DNA of 64,000 nt. It comes from Sycobia sp. Sy_11 (taxonomy: Eukaryota; Arthropoda; Insecta; Hymenoptera; Epichrysomallidae). The stretch lies in NCBI GenBank assembly GCA_018907035.1, contig JACCIC010000039.1, forward strand, positions 781,001 through 845,000, read 5' to 3'. Shown piece after piece: positions 12,431-24,125 of the stretch (position 1 is its first letter; the number at the start of each line of letters is the position of its first letter). The notes beneath the pieces are model-generated. The model saw nothing but the letters and a program-made list of their open reading frames with translations, did no database searches and was not told where the DNA came from. The position numbers were made by a program, and so were the translations under genes.

Positions 12431-14280
12431 AGCGAAATTGATGCTCTCGTTAATCCGCTCGCGACGGGGATCCAATTTAGTCGCGTTTTAGCATTCATCT
12501 TATCGGGCGAGACGTGCGGCAATTAAAATTAATGTAACGATTTTATAATTACATCGGTGTCGTTCTTCTGCCATTCTTTTTTTCTTTCTTTCTGCTTTCG
12601 TTAAAGGCGTTACTTTCGCCAACTTACCGATTTGCATCTGAATTACTGTGGCTTCAAATTGACACAGTTGAGCGAACGTGGCACTTTTTGTTCCTCAACC
12701 GTTTCTGTAAATTATTAATTTGACGCTTTCGACTTAATTCACCACAAGTGTATTATACGAATTTAGAACGTTGTCAGAAGTAAAATTTACACAAATCTAA
12801 CGCAGCATTAATAAATTACGTACAGTTATTGCATTGGTCAAGGACAATCTAACCTAAAATTAATAATAGCTAATTATAATTCCATTTGTAATTAATTATA
12901 TAAAAAATTAGTATCAAATAATACGTAAAATTTATTATCAAAATAGTACGTAAAATTTATCAAAATAGTACGTGAAATTAAAAATAAAAAATCAATTACT
13001 GTTTATATAATATTATGAATTATCAAATATATTTTATAATTGAAACTAAGATTATCGTTTTTAATTAAGCACATTTTATTAAAATTGAATATGATATCTA
13101 TACGAAGTTAAAATACAAATGTAATAACTTTTAACCATTTTTTATAATGAATATGATTAAATATATTTTTTAAATTTTATATTACTTACTTATTTATTCA
13201 TTCTTTAAAAAAAATTGATTAAACTTAACGTTTGTAAAAATAATGATTTCGCGAATTAAAATAAAGTTAAACACGTAAAAATCAATTCCAAACGTATTTT
13301 ACACGTTTATTTAAATTTTACTTCAATTTAATTTTAATCTGATATGGATGTTTCTTCTAATATATATCGCTGTACTTACCCTATTTTCATAAATCTTGCG
13401 TATGAATTTCTAACTCACTTACCTTACGCCATATTCGCACTTTAAACGCGATTACATTACACAGCACGTTCATGCACATTAAACGCATCGCCGGCAAATT
13501 ACATTAAATTTTCAGTAGTAATAGATAGGTTTGGTTGTACGCAACATTTAAGAATACGTTCATATAGGATGGTCCACATAATATATTTTATACTATATGG
13601 ATTAAACTTGTGTCGAAACAAGCTTTATATAATTTTCATAATAAAGAGAATACTTTTTTAATTGAACTTTATAAAGTTTCAATTTTTTTCTTCAAATTAA
13701 AATTCATCTGGACGCTGTAATTGTGCATTTCAAGCTGTATTGTTGGATCGACATTTATTAGTAGTATAAAAACTATGTTTTTGCACATATATTTATATCA
13801 CTGAACATTTATTTATACTCTGAATAAACTAGAGTCAATCAAACTTGCGGTTAATGCACGTAAAGAGATAAATATAGAAACCAAATTCGGTTAATTTAAC
13901 GTTAATTGAAAATTGTCTTCCTAAACAAAATAGTATATCTGAATTTTCCATCGGGAATTCATTTAAAAAACTTTTTTAAGATTATTCCATATTTTAAATA
14001 AAAGTCTTCGAAGCGTGTGGAGATAAAAAAAAATTTTTTTATCTCTTTTTTCACGTTTTAGTTTTATATGGCTAAATTTTATTCAATTTACACGGTAATA
14101 TGGATGACCTATAAAACTTCTGAAACTAAACGTATAAAACTGAAAGAAATTAAAAGGAAATCATTATATGGGAGCGTTCTTCTATAAATTTTTTATTCGC
14201 GTCCGTTAATTAATTACTATAGATAAATACAGGAAAAACACCAACAAAGTTAAGAAACTTTCAAGAGGTTCTCGTTTGTG
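12431..14280. other. Gene-free, very AT-rich block
   Basis: Among the most AT-rich DNA in the window (about 12780-14250), with a three-copy minisatellite and no long open frame. Strong minus-strand donor words occur at 13416-13422 and 12614-12620, without convincing partner acceptors. Confidence 0.65.
12913..12980 (+). repeat. Three-copy minisatellite, 22-24 bp unit
   Basis: Three diverged copies of an ATCAAAATAGTACGTAAAAT-like unit start at 12913, 12937 and 12959. The third is altered in its last bases. The flanks are AT-rich unique DNA. Confidence 0.85.
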
Positions 14281-14407
14281 ACCGTCTACCCCCCCCCCCC
14301 ACCTCTTCGCCCCCGAAAGTCCGTTGAAAAGATAATTCACGTTCCTTTCTTAGCCGCGAGATAAGCAATATATGGCTTTCCACCCGTACCAATGGTCACT
14401 TACTTAC

Positions 14408-14482
14408 CGATATAACAGTAATTCTCCCGGGTTAAATGATTTCTCCGTGGCAAAAACTCGAAGCCCGCGACCGTAGATAAAT
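14408..14482 (-). CDS. Candidate 75-nt exon with SET/SMYD-like start motif
   Basis: On the minus strand a long pyrimidine tract, including the complement of (GA)n at 14516-14536, leads to CGCGAG at 14483. An open frame follows and ends at a strong donor, TATCG|GTAAGTAAG (exon end 14408). The peptide contains YGRGLRVFATEKSFNPGELL. The pattern G-R-G-L-R..A-T..F-x-P-G-E-L-L resembles the first strand of SET domains, especially SMYD-type lysine methyltransferases, where a GRGLRA...F.PGELL motif precedes the MYND finger. What is seen is about 22 residues plus a donor. The family link is inference. No MYND cysteines or further SET motifs (NHxC, GEELxxxY) were found below it on this strand. A second frame is also open. 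Chance resemblance or an exon relic are real alternatives. Confidence 0.2.
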
Positions 14483-14515
14483 CTCGCGGCGACAACCGCC
14501 CGAGCGAGAGCGATA

Positions 14516-14557
14516 GAGAGAGAGAGAGAGAGAGAGGAGAGGGAGAGCGAGATAATC

Positions 14558-14600
<43 letters not shown>
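14516..14600 (+). repeat. (GA)n and (TA)n pair
   Basis: GA repeat at 14516-14536 and TA repeat at 14560-14600. Confidence 0.97.
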
Positions 14601-14601
<1 letters not shown>

Positions 14602-15158
14602 GCGTACGTGACGGGGAAAACTGCTCTCTTCTCCCCCTTCCTCGCCCTCCATAACCGCCGGAGATGAAGTGTCGCGCAGCGGGGGGGCGGGCGAGGGAAC
14701 AGTTCCCAATTAGAAGAGATGGTACGAAAAAAAAGGGAAAAAATAAATTTGCCCTCCGTAGAAAGGGGGAGAGCTCGCCGTTGTTTCGTCGCGTCGCGCG
14801 CGCCTTTTCGCCTTAAACTCACCCCTTCTTCCACCCCACCCCGCCCGCTGTCTGGACGCGTGGCTCTATCGGTGGGAATCTTCGCACGGGGGGGGGGTCG
14901 GGGGCTCGGAGAGGGACTGATTTAACGAAGCCCGGCAAACAGTCCAGGGCGGAGGCAGCGCGCCAAGCGCATCGCGAGACCTTAACGAAACTAATTTCGA
15001 AAATCGCTCACTTTCGCCCCCTCCCTCCCTCCACGAACCCCCGTCCCACTAAGCTCGGAGTCTCTGTTTCCTTTTACCGTCGTTTTCTCCCTCCGTATCT
15101 CTATCTCTCTATTTCTCCCCTACTTCGCCGAGCCGAACAGGCGTCGGGGCGTTTCCAA

Positions 15159-15186
15159 GGGGTGATCGGGGGTAGGGGGTAGGGGG
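15159..15186 (+). other. Potential G-quadruplex tract
   Basis: Four G-runs (4, 5, 5 and 5 bases) are separated by TGATC, TA and TA, giving short loops and a strong predicted intramolecular G4. Confidence 0.65.
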
Positions 15187-15460
15187 AGAAGATCGTTAAC
15201 ATAGTGGCCAATCCCTGCTCCTCTCGTCCGAAACTTTTCGTCCCATGTACACGTTTCTTTCGTTACGACACTTTTCCGGGACTTTTGCCGAGCCCATCAT
15301 ACCGTGTAGAAGCTCGTCCAGCGTTGTTACCTCTCAACCCCGCTCGTTCTTCCCACCGTCTTATCGCAGCTGAAAAAGACAGCATTACACGTGTGTGTCC
15401 GTATTAGCCCTTTTCACTTTAGATAAGAACTTTCTTATATATATATTAAAGAGAAAGAGC

Positions 15461-15556
15461 GAGAGAGAGAGAGAGAGAGAGAGGATAGACGGTGCTCCTG
15501 GAAATCATAAGCGACAGTCCCAATCACACAAGTTCCCTGCTTTCCATCAGATTACG

Positions 15557-15615
<59 letters not shown>
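15461..15615 (+). repeat. (GA)n and (TA)n pair
   Basis: GA repeat at 15461-15483, 77 bp of unique DNA, then about 28 TA units at 15560-15615. Confidence 0.97.
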
Positions 15616-15618
<3 letters not shown>

Positions 15619-15719
15619 GACGTTGGGGAATTGTCCGGGAGAGAGGGATCGAAGGTCGTCATACCTTGGGTGATGATAAGCGAACCAGATCGCTACTGTT
15701 CCCTCTGCACTGATCTTGG

Positions 15720-15724
<5 letters not shown>

Positions 15725-15755
<31 letters not shown>
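15725..15755 (+). repeat. (TA)n microsatellite
   Basis: About 15 units. Confidence 0.97.
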
Positions 15756-15759
<4 letters not shown>

Positions 15760-16800
15760 CTCAAAGGAGATAAAAGAAAAATTCCATTGGAAGATCCTAT
15801 TGTTTAAATGTAAAAAAATATGTTTAAAAAAGCTCAGAGATCGAGGTATTTCTACGTGGAAAATAATCGTATTCTTTTTTTTTTTATTTGATATTTTATA
15901 CGCAAGTTTTTATTTTCATTGAACAACTCTTCTACCATTGTCGAAACTTGTATTATTTCAGGATGAACTAATATTGATCGTTTCGCCTCATTTTATTTAT
16001 CTTTCTTCGCAACGCGTGTCTCCCAGTGTTTACTCTGTCGCGCAGCGAGACGCACGCTCATACGTGGTAAACGTGTTTACCTCGTGGAGGAAATTAGATC
16101 AGTATTAGTAGAAATCCATAAGACAGAAGGTGTTATGGACGTGAAATGTAGCCCATACTAACAATCATATTAGTGATTTAGTATATTTGTAGGTGAAGAG
16201 CTCATTGTAATCGTCCCAGATATGTCCAGTTCATTTGTCTATAATGAAGCAAATACTTTTCGAGTAAATTATACTTTTACATTTCTAAATCTTCTCAATA
16301 TTCTTGATTTATTAAAGAACTGTCGAAATAAACTTTTACCGATCAATGATAAAATACGCCATTTTTGATAATATTATACGTGCGAAAATTCCTATGTGTG
16401 TGAACATTACAATATGGCCAATTTGAATTAACCACGACTTTCTAAATTTATATTTTATATTATTGCTATTACATTCCTTGACGCGGTAACGAAAGGTTGA
16501 AAACTTTTATTGATTACGTTCATTTTTACATTATTTGACAAATTTTTTTTAAATTTCCCTACAGCATAAATAAAGACCATATGATCGACTAAATATTACG
16601 GTAGCCTAATATTTATGCCTGTCATTCTTTAAAGTTACGATTGTTTTACGCAGACGGTACGAAAGAGAACGCGAAAATCCGTCGAGCGATCTCAAGGATC
16701 AAATAATAAAACGTTGAAATTGGCACATTAACTTTCAACTGCACAATTTTCCCATTCCGCCCTCTTTTCCACATAATCTACTAATATTCTCGCACGTTAT

Positions 16801-19190
16801 CAATCTAACTCCGAGCTGAGAAGTCCTTTCGCCCCCCCCCTGCCACCCCCGCGGCCTCGTTCGCCCCGAAATTTAATGCCGCGCCGCGCCGACCAATACG
16901 CGAGATCAAGATTAATCCCGGGGAGCGTTCTCGCGGCCCCCTGCGAGCACAGGGCTTAAAAAGAAGCAGTAAATTCAATTAGAGCGGGATGGAAGGAAGG
17001 GATCGCGGGGGGGGGAGGGGCGAGCGAGGACGACGGTCCTCCTGCGCTCGGGCGCGCCGGGCGATTTTTCAACCGAACCCCATTCTGCCGCTGCCTTCGC
17101 CAACGCTAAGCGCGGCCTGTTAATAATCATTCCGGGCGAGCGGATTAAGGGGCGCGCGCGCCCTATTAAAATTAAGGTCCGCTCGGCAGCGGCGGCTGGT
17201 GCGGGCCGCGCGCCCTCGTTCCGCGCACTATCCGCGAATTCCGAGGAATGTCGCGCGAGCGCTTCGCGAAAGCCCCTGGACTTTGATGATTTCTCGTTTG
17301 CGCTTCGAGCGCGACTCCAACGTCTCGGGCTCGTACTCATCATTCGTTCGCGCGGCGCGTTTTTCGGCTAATCCAAGGGTCGTCAGCTCGTGAACTCAGA
17401 TTATGGACAGGTGGATTGTCCGTTGACTTTTTTTTCTTTCGCAAAGGCGAGCCCGCCCGTGCCCTCTCAATCACCAGGGGGCGAAATTCCAGAGCGCGAG
17501 GCGAAGAAAGCACATTCGGCGGTCCCCGTGAGATATCGCGGACCATTCGCACTGGTCGAGATTGGAAATCCGTTGGCTGAAGCACGCGCGCGTTACGCGA
17601 AAAGTCGACTTTACGTGTACTGGAAAATCTTTCGGTACGCGTAAACTTTTTCTTTACTGAAAAATCAAACCTTTTTTTTACGTAAAATCAATGTATTCGA
17701 GGCACGTACTTGTGTATTTGAAAGACGTGAAGGAATTTAAGAACATTTTTCTTCATATCGAGCCAGTCTAGTTTATTTGAATTGCTTATATGAGTATCCA
17801 ATAATTGGTAACATAAATTTTTTAACATAACATTTTTACAATGTATTAACTCGTTGCTATTTATGAACGACACTGTCTCGTAGCCTGCTTGCTGCTCATT
17901 ATTTCAAAACAGTTTACATTCAAACTATTCAGTTTTCGAATTGAAAAAGGGCAAAGTGTTCAATAGCCCGAAATATTGAATTTCAGAAATATTTCAATTA
18001 CTCTAATTTTTTATTTAAAACTACTCTGAACAATTCGATCAATTCCTTCTATCTTTTTATTTATTGTTATTCAAGTCTATTAAAATATTTAAAACTGAAC
18101 AAGTAGTTGGTTCAAACGGATACATATGGTTATTATTTAAAAATAAATAATTATTGCTTCAAATGAAGAAAATCAATTATTAGGTTTATTTCGTAAATTT
18201 CTTGACAATTCGATTCTGTCAAATTTTCAATGTAGTGCTTCTATAATGCAGAATTCCGTCAGTTGAAATACAACTAAAGATTCTCTAATATCTAGATAAT
18301 TACCTGAAATTTTGTATTGTGTTGCAACAGTTGTTTTGCGATTAGTGAAATACTATCTAAACATCTAATATACTAAAAAAACAATGTATAAACATGTAAA
18401 TATAGTTATAATTAATAAAAATATAATACAACGTACATTTATTGATTCTTTCTGCTCACGAAAATGACTAAATAAGAAGAAAAAATATTACTTGAATAAA
18501 GTGAAAAAAAAAAGTTTAATTAAGCATATGTTTGCTACAGATATTGCAATTTTTTCGAGGTAAAATTATTTCTTTTAGCTAAGTTATTTATTTATATTAA
18601 TTTAGATAAATATTATCATACTAGTGTTCTGAATTATCATTAATTTAATTCTTAGTAAAATGTCTTTAAAAATGAGGAAAAAAAAATTTTTTTCCCTAGC
18701 GTATCATCACTTTTGGAGCAGGGTCCTCAAGAGTACTAGCAGGAAAGTTCCTCGGCAATTTTTTTATCCGGATCGAATAATTGTGCGCACAATTTACGCG
18801 CGCGCCTGTACAGATGCGCAATTCTTTTGCCTCCCCTATACGTTGCGACCCCTAGGCGCTTGGTATTAAGTTACCGGCGCTGCGCCGGGGGGGGGGGTCG
18901 AGCCGGTTGTATCGGGGCGAAAAAATCCAATTTTCGACTTTCCCCACGACGATTGAAACGCAAAATTACAAGGTCGGTGTACTGGGTTGGGGGCGGGGGA
19001 AGAGGGGGTGGGTTTCTGCGGGGAGTTAAATCACGCAGACACCGAATAATCCTCTGAGCGCGGGCGACCAAAGGGCAGGCATCGGCTCGGTCGGGTCGGC
19101 AGGGCTAGAGCGGCAGGCGAGGCGGGTTGGGTGGGCGAGTGGAGCGCAGAATGTAATTCGAGGCGCTGAGAGAGCGGGTAACTGTACACA
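16801..19190. other. Gene-free: GC block, AT block, GC block
   Basis: CpG-rich at 16800-17640 and 18760-19190, with AT-rich unique DNA between. Short open frames in the GC parts overlap on opposite strands and show no motif. Confidence 0.6.
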
Positions 19191-19197
19191 CAAAGGA

Positions 19198-19199
<2 letters not shown>

Positions 19200-19272
<73 letters not shown>
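19200..19272 (+). repeat. Compound (TA)n-(GA)n microsatellite
   Basis: About 20 TA units directly joined to about 16 GA units. Confidence 0.98.
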
Positions 19273-19275
<3 letters not shown>

Positions 19276-19399
19276 GGAGGCAGAGTGGGGCGGGGGCAGG
19301 GGCAAGAGGCCAAAAGAAAAGTAGCCCCCGGCGCACGCGGTGCGGCTGATGAGAGGAAGCGCGCCGACCGCGCCGCGCCGGCAATTCGAGACTGACACT

Positions 19400-19570
19400 G
19401 GTTACGCGGCTCGATTAATTATTATACTCCCGGTGGTTCCGGCGCGCCGCGGCGCCGGCAGCCCTGGACCCGGGCAGCTTCAATTATACCTAGATTACGA
19501 GCCGGTCGGCTGGTCTTAATAGTGGTACTTTTAGGGCTTAATTCGCCTCAATTTAAGCGATATTGAATTC
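19400..19570. promoter_or_regulatory. Candidate homeodomain-site cluster in a GC-rich block
   Basis: GATTAATTATTATA (19413-19426), CAATTATACC, TCTTAATAG, GCTTAATTCG and CAATTTAAG occur within 170 bases, separated by CpG-rich DNA including a GGCGCGCCGCGGCGCC stretch. This AT-cored, GC-spaced pattern is typical of insect developmental non-coding elements. No transcript evidence is available. Confidence 0.25.
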
Positions 19571-19750
19571 CTCCCCAGCCCCCCCCCCCGTGCGCGCGCC
19601 CGTTATAAAGTCAAGATTATACAAAAGCGCGCCGCGCGCTCGGTATTTATGTATATACGATGGGATCATAATTTTATCAGCACGATGTAATTGTCGTTGC
19701 GGGTTCGTTATGTGCTACGCGCGCAGGGCTGTTTGACATTATTTTCCCAT

Positions 19751-19752
<2 letters not shown>

Positions 19753-19786
<34 letters not shown>
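19753..19786 (+). repeat. (CT)n microsatellite
   Basis: About 17 units. Confidence 0.97.
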
Positions 19787-19790
<4 letters not shown>

Positions 19791-20280
19791 TTTCTCGAAC
19801 TAGCTCATTAATGGGATTAATTCGATGATTTCATTTACAAATTTACAACTCTGACTTATATACGTATGCATTTGCATTGTTATAATAACGATTGATCCTC
19901 GGCTTTGTTACGTTATTATGGAACATTCGGAGTTGTTCTAATCATGGCTCTAGTTTAGTTTAGCTGCGATGTTTGATAGGATAGGCAGAAGAATTATCAA
20001 CAATGTATAGGTGGCGATCAGTCGATTTCGCTATCGTACATATTAGAAATGATGACAGGGATTAGGAATTAGGTGAATCTACTATATCGTTTACCTAACA
20101 GTAGGTACATGGATATCGATAGAAGGTGTGCGTATCGAATAACGAGGCAACCAGCCCTGAATGAATTCTAGGGGTGTAGTTAGGTAGGCGTGCGGGGAAA
20201 GAGGGAAAAACATAGAACCGCGCAGCTGGAGCTTACCTCTCATTCGGTACGAAGATACATTTTTCACTAAAATAGTATTT

Positions 20281-20301
20281 TTTCTACTGAGGTAGTAGAA
20301 A
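20281..20301. repeat. Perfect 8-bp stem hairpin
   Basis: TTTCTACT and AGTAGAAA flank the loop GAGGT. The right arm includes the word TGAGGTAGTAG, but the fold is a short hairpin and not a let-7 precursor. Confidence 0.85.
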
Positions 20302-20406
20302 CGAACGGGGTGGCTCTTCTAGTACAAATCACAATGTTTTATGAAAAATACGAGAAATGGATCCACGAGACACATCTCATTGAGATAACATAGAGCGCCT
20401 ACTAAG

Positions 20407-20426
20407 TTCTTCAAGTTGTTGAAGAA
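20407..20426. repeat. Perfect 8-bp stem hairpin
   Basis: TTCTTCAA and TTGAAGAA flank a GTTG loop, about 110 bp from the similar hairpin at 20281-20301. Confidence 0.85.
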
Positions 20427-21777
20427 TTCGCAACCTCATGCTTGAATTTTTTTGAATGGTGAAAACGAATTCGAAAATTCGAGATAACACCGAAGATGAC
20501 CAACGTCCAAGTCCACTAGTTTCTCTTTCATCTTCGCAGAAGGTACTAAAATACAATAAAATTGTGTATAAAGTTCAGTGCCTATGAACCAATGCTGAGA
20601 AAACTTTAGCTAATGATATGATCCGTGAATCCTCCGAATTTGATACCATAACATACGATGAAGAAATCCAACATCTCTAGATCTGCTAACATTTTCCTTT
20701 GATTTTCGATATCAATGCCATCCTGATTACGAATGTATTAGTACATATGATCCACCTATACACGGAACTAACTACTTGATTAATTAATATTCTAAGACAG
20801 AATAAATGAAAAGTACTTAGTATCAAATACGGTTTATTGATTCTTCCTGAGAGTATTAATTATTTGAATCATCTTTCACCTAGGCTGCAGTGAATTTTCA
20901 TTTCATCCATTGCTATGCGCGTATCAAAGCAACACTGCGAGAGCTTAGTAAAACCCGACTAGACCTCCGGAAAAATAGGTCTCGTGAATTTTCGCCCGAG
21001 AACACCGTACCTACTCCCTTCAACTGTACTATCTACGAGGCCTTTAATTAGCCGCTAGAGACACTTTGGTCCTCGAACATACGTCGCGCCCGCCTGATTT
21101 ATTATCCTCTGGCTTTTTCCTGTCGGTCTTAAAAGAAACTCGCATCGAGTGGATGGAAGAGATGAAGCGAAATTTCACGGAGCTCCTGAATGTTTTTACA
21201 AACTAATTCGTCTGGAATTGCTTTGACCAATGCAAGAAAAAAAAGCAGACGAAAAAGAACGAACGGAGCGTGCGAGACTCGGGGAAGGAATTACATTGAA
21301 AAAACGAATCAACTCTATTATAATTTTTAATATAAAACTGCTTTTCAGAAAAATTTTCGTCTTATAACAGCCAGACCTAGTAATTTACTATTCAAAATTG
21401 AAAAATTTCTGACTCTGCGAGTATAATAATTTATTTATACATAAATTTGAAAGAATTTTCGTTTATAATTCATCTTCGTTGAATGAGATTAAAAAAGTAT
21501 TTCGTTAATGATCATATTTGACTTCATACTTTTTACACACGAGTAAGGGAAAAATCTTTGCCATCTTGTGTATGCAAATTTTACTGCTTCATTAAGTGTA
21601 AGAAGAAGAGTCAGACAAAGGTCATCCCATTGTCCCATTCTAATTGGTCCATCGAATCACACAATGTGAATTATCAACTTAGTCTTGCACGGATCCTGGA
21701 GCTATTAATGTAAGGAACGGTATTAAGAAAATATTGCCTTGTTTCTCATGAATGTCATGAGAATAATGGTAAATATC

Positions 21778-21782
<5 letters not shown>

Positions 21783-21810
<28 letters not shown>
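21783..21810 (+). repeat. (CT)n microsatellite
   Basis: About 14 units, next to the 17-bp tandem duplication. Confidence 0.96.
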
Positions 21811-21813
<3 letters not shown>

Positions 21814-21842
21814 GTCCTTAGACTTCACGAGTCCTTAGACTT
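21811..21842 (+). repeat. Tandem duplication, 17-bp period
   Basis: CGAGTCCTTAGACTT occurs at 21811-21825 and again at 21828-21842, directly after a (CT)n tract at 21783-21810. The exact copies suggest a recent slippage event. Confidence 0.9.
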
Positions 21843-22296
21843 TAATAAATGAAATTCTAATTCTAGTTCTAAGTCTTCATTCGACTCCGTCTTCTCGGTC
21901 GCACCGCGCCCCCACCTGTGCAAAATAACAAATCCAGGCCACGTTCCTCTTGCATGGAAAAGCTTCCGCGAAGGCGTGTATATATGTATATATAGCGACC
22001 TAGGCGGGAGTACAGCTCGGGCGTTAAGGCACGTCGCGCGCTATAGTCAAGCTACTCGGCAGATTCTGCCTCACTCTACTTATTCCCTATCTCTTTCTCT
22101 CCCTCGCGCAATCTATGTGTTAGCGCGACTCTTTGGCGACTCTTTCTCGGACTTCGTAAGATAGCGAGGAAATGGGGGTTGGGGGGTATTTGTTGGAGGT
22201 CGAGGGGGTTGGAAAGGAAGAGATGGAAAAAAGAACGCGGTGAAGAAAAACTGCTATTTCTCCATCTCTTTCTCTTTTCTTCTTGTTCGCAACCAC

Positions 22297-22313
22297 CTCT
22301 TCTTCTTCTTCTT
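22297..22313 (+). repeat. (CTT)n short array
   Basis: About five CTT units in a pyrimidine-rich stretch. Confidence 0.85.
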
Positions 22314-22469
22314 CACTCTCCCCACCTGCGCTAGTAGTAGTCCGGCACGGGACGGAATTAAATTTCACTCTTTTGCCGAAGAGCTGCCGCGGTGGTACTT
22401 TCGGTATAGATAACGAAAGCTGACGTAACTCGAGATAACGAACCCCTTTTTCCTCGCGCGCGTGCTATC

Positions 22470-22493
22470 CCCCTCTCTCTCTCTCTCTCTCTC
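22470..22493 (+). repeat. (CT)n microsatellite
   Basis: About 11 units, within a C/T-rich run extending to about 22530. Confidence 0.93.
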
Positions 22494-23677
22494 TGCTTCT
22501 CTTTCCTTCTCACTCTCTTTCTCTTTCGCGAGCTGTCTCTTATAACCTCTGAAACCATCCTCTTCTCTCTTCGGAAAGAAGTGTTAGATAGACCGTGGAC
22601 GCACATACGTCCGCGTGGTCCTTTCGATAACGCAAATTTCCAGTCCCGGCCAATTTTCCCCGTAAAGGAGTCGAACTGGAATGCAATTACCATAAATATC
22701 TTACATTTGATGTATTATCGTCCGTTAAGTTTTACCTGTACGTCAACGCTCTTATGAATGCCAGTATGATTCATGCACTTCCGAGGAGAGCGACCTCATT
22801 TCATTTCCATTGTATATAAAGGACGAATTCGTTATTTTTGCGTATGTAATACTAATGTAATACATTATAAATGCGCACGAACTTTAATTAAATAGATTGC
22901 TTTTTGGCTAGTAAATAATGTTATTATTTTACGTAGAAAAGCACATGCTTAACTTAACAACTTTAAATTTTGCCTTTAGAAGAAGACCATCAATGGTGAA
23001 CTCCTGTTGTAGATTTCTCAGACGAATGAGTCTTCCTCAGGATCGTAAATGGATAAACGATAACAGTTTATCGTGGAAATATCTCTGAATTTCACTTGGG
23101 TTTAGCTTGCAACGGTAATATTCAAGCTTCGCCCCTTAACTCGGATTGCTCGTTGAAGCGTTCATAATGCAGCGGCATGGCCGTACTCCCTCGTCTCTAT
23201 AGCAGCGTCTTGAAGCATCTACATTAATATATACATATATGTATAGTCTATAGATAATCCTCGATCAAAACACCATCTGCCCCCCCCCCTGCGAATGCGC
23301 GCGTACGCGAGAGAACGCGGGAGAGTGAGGGAGGGGGGGTTTCGGAGCTCCGAGGAAAGATCAATTACTCCGATATCGTCGCGAACTCGGTGCTCGATGG
23401 TCATCGGTGGGGGCGGGGGGGGGGGGTTCACTGCCCGACGGGCAACGAGGTCGTCCTCGCCCAAAATTGCCTATATGGACGGACGCTAACTACTGTTCTC
23501 CTATACCGACTCGCCACCCCCGTGGCCGCCGTGATAAAAGCCAGGTGTCCGTTCCACCTCGCGAACAATGCGGTGGCGTCGGTTCCTATTATATACTGTA
23601 TATAACATGCGCAACGCACCAGATCCTTTCTATTTAAGGAAGCCGGATCTTGATAGGGTCTCGATGTATGTATATAG

Positions 23678-23680
<3 letters not shown>

Positions 23681-23728
<48 letters not shown>
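23681..23728 (+). repeat. (TA)n microsatellite
   Basis: About 24 units. Confidence 0.97.
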
Positions 23729-23730
<2 letters not shown>

Positions 23731-24090
23731 TAGGGATGCCGTGCAATTTAATATTAAAGCACGCCGCGTGTATACCGCGGAGAGCAGGGCTATGGTCTCT
23801 CTCTCTCTCTCTCTCCCTCTCTCCCTCTATCTCCCTCGCCCTATCCTGCCATGCGCGTATACTCGACCATCAGAGGCAGCCTCCTCACTTTCTCTCTATA
23901 AGCATCGGTGCCGCTGCAGCAGCGGCGCGATATATAGGAGCGAGCCGAGCCACTGGCTATGCGCTGCCGTTGATTACGGGCCATTGTACACATATAGAGA
24001 AGGAGAGCGAGAGCAGCGAGACCGAGTACGCGGGCGCGCGCTTTACCTTCGGTAATCTGTACAGTGTAACGGCGATGTGTATATAGTCCC

Positions 24091-24125
24091 GGGGTGGGGG
24101 CGGGAGGGAGGGAGGGAGGGCCGGG
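24091..24125 (+). other. Potential G-quadruplex tract
   Basis: Seven G-runs of three or more bases (GGGG, GGGGG, then repeats of GGGA) are separated by single or few bases. This satisfies the usual four-run G4 pattern several times over. The tract lies in a GC-rich block just downstream of a TATATA stretch. No function can be assigned. Confidence 0.7.

Larger units (their letters stand above)
14601..16800. other. Gene-free: GC-rich then AT-rich
   Basis: G-rich DNA with C- and G-runs to about 15400, including a G4 motif. AT-rich unique DNA after 15756. No gene seen. Confidence 0.6.
19790..21780. other. Gene-free unique block, no microsatellite
   Basis: About 2 kb of intermediate GC content without simple repeats, with no open frame worth calling. 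It contains two 8-bp hairpins and a good acceptor-like TTTCATCTTCGCAG ending at 20539 with no matching donor. An old, unrecognisable transposon or non-coding element is possible. Confidence 0.55.

Noticed and set aside
11540..12526. 328-codon plus-strand open frame
   Set aside because: It is low-complexity, runs through a (TA)n tract and an ACG array, and has overlapping open frames on the other strand. GC and repeat content explain it.
20234..20263. 30-nt minus-strand microexon-like segment with GAGAG|GTAAGC donor
   Set aside because: The acceptor tract is interrupted by purines and nothing else supports it. Donor words of this strength are expected many times by chance.
20291..20301. TGAGGTAGTAG word like the start of let-7 near this position
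   Set aside because: Only the first 11 bases match, and the local fold is an 8-bp hairpin with a 5-nt loop. No let-7 precursor arm lies downstream.
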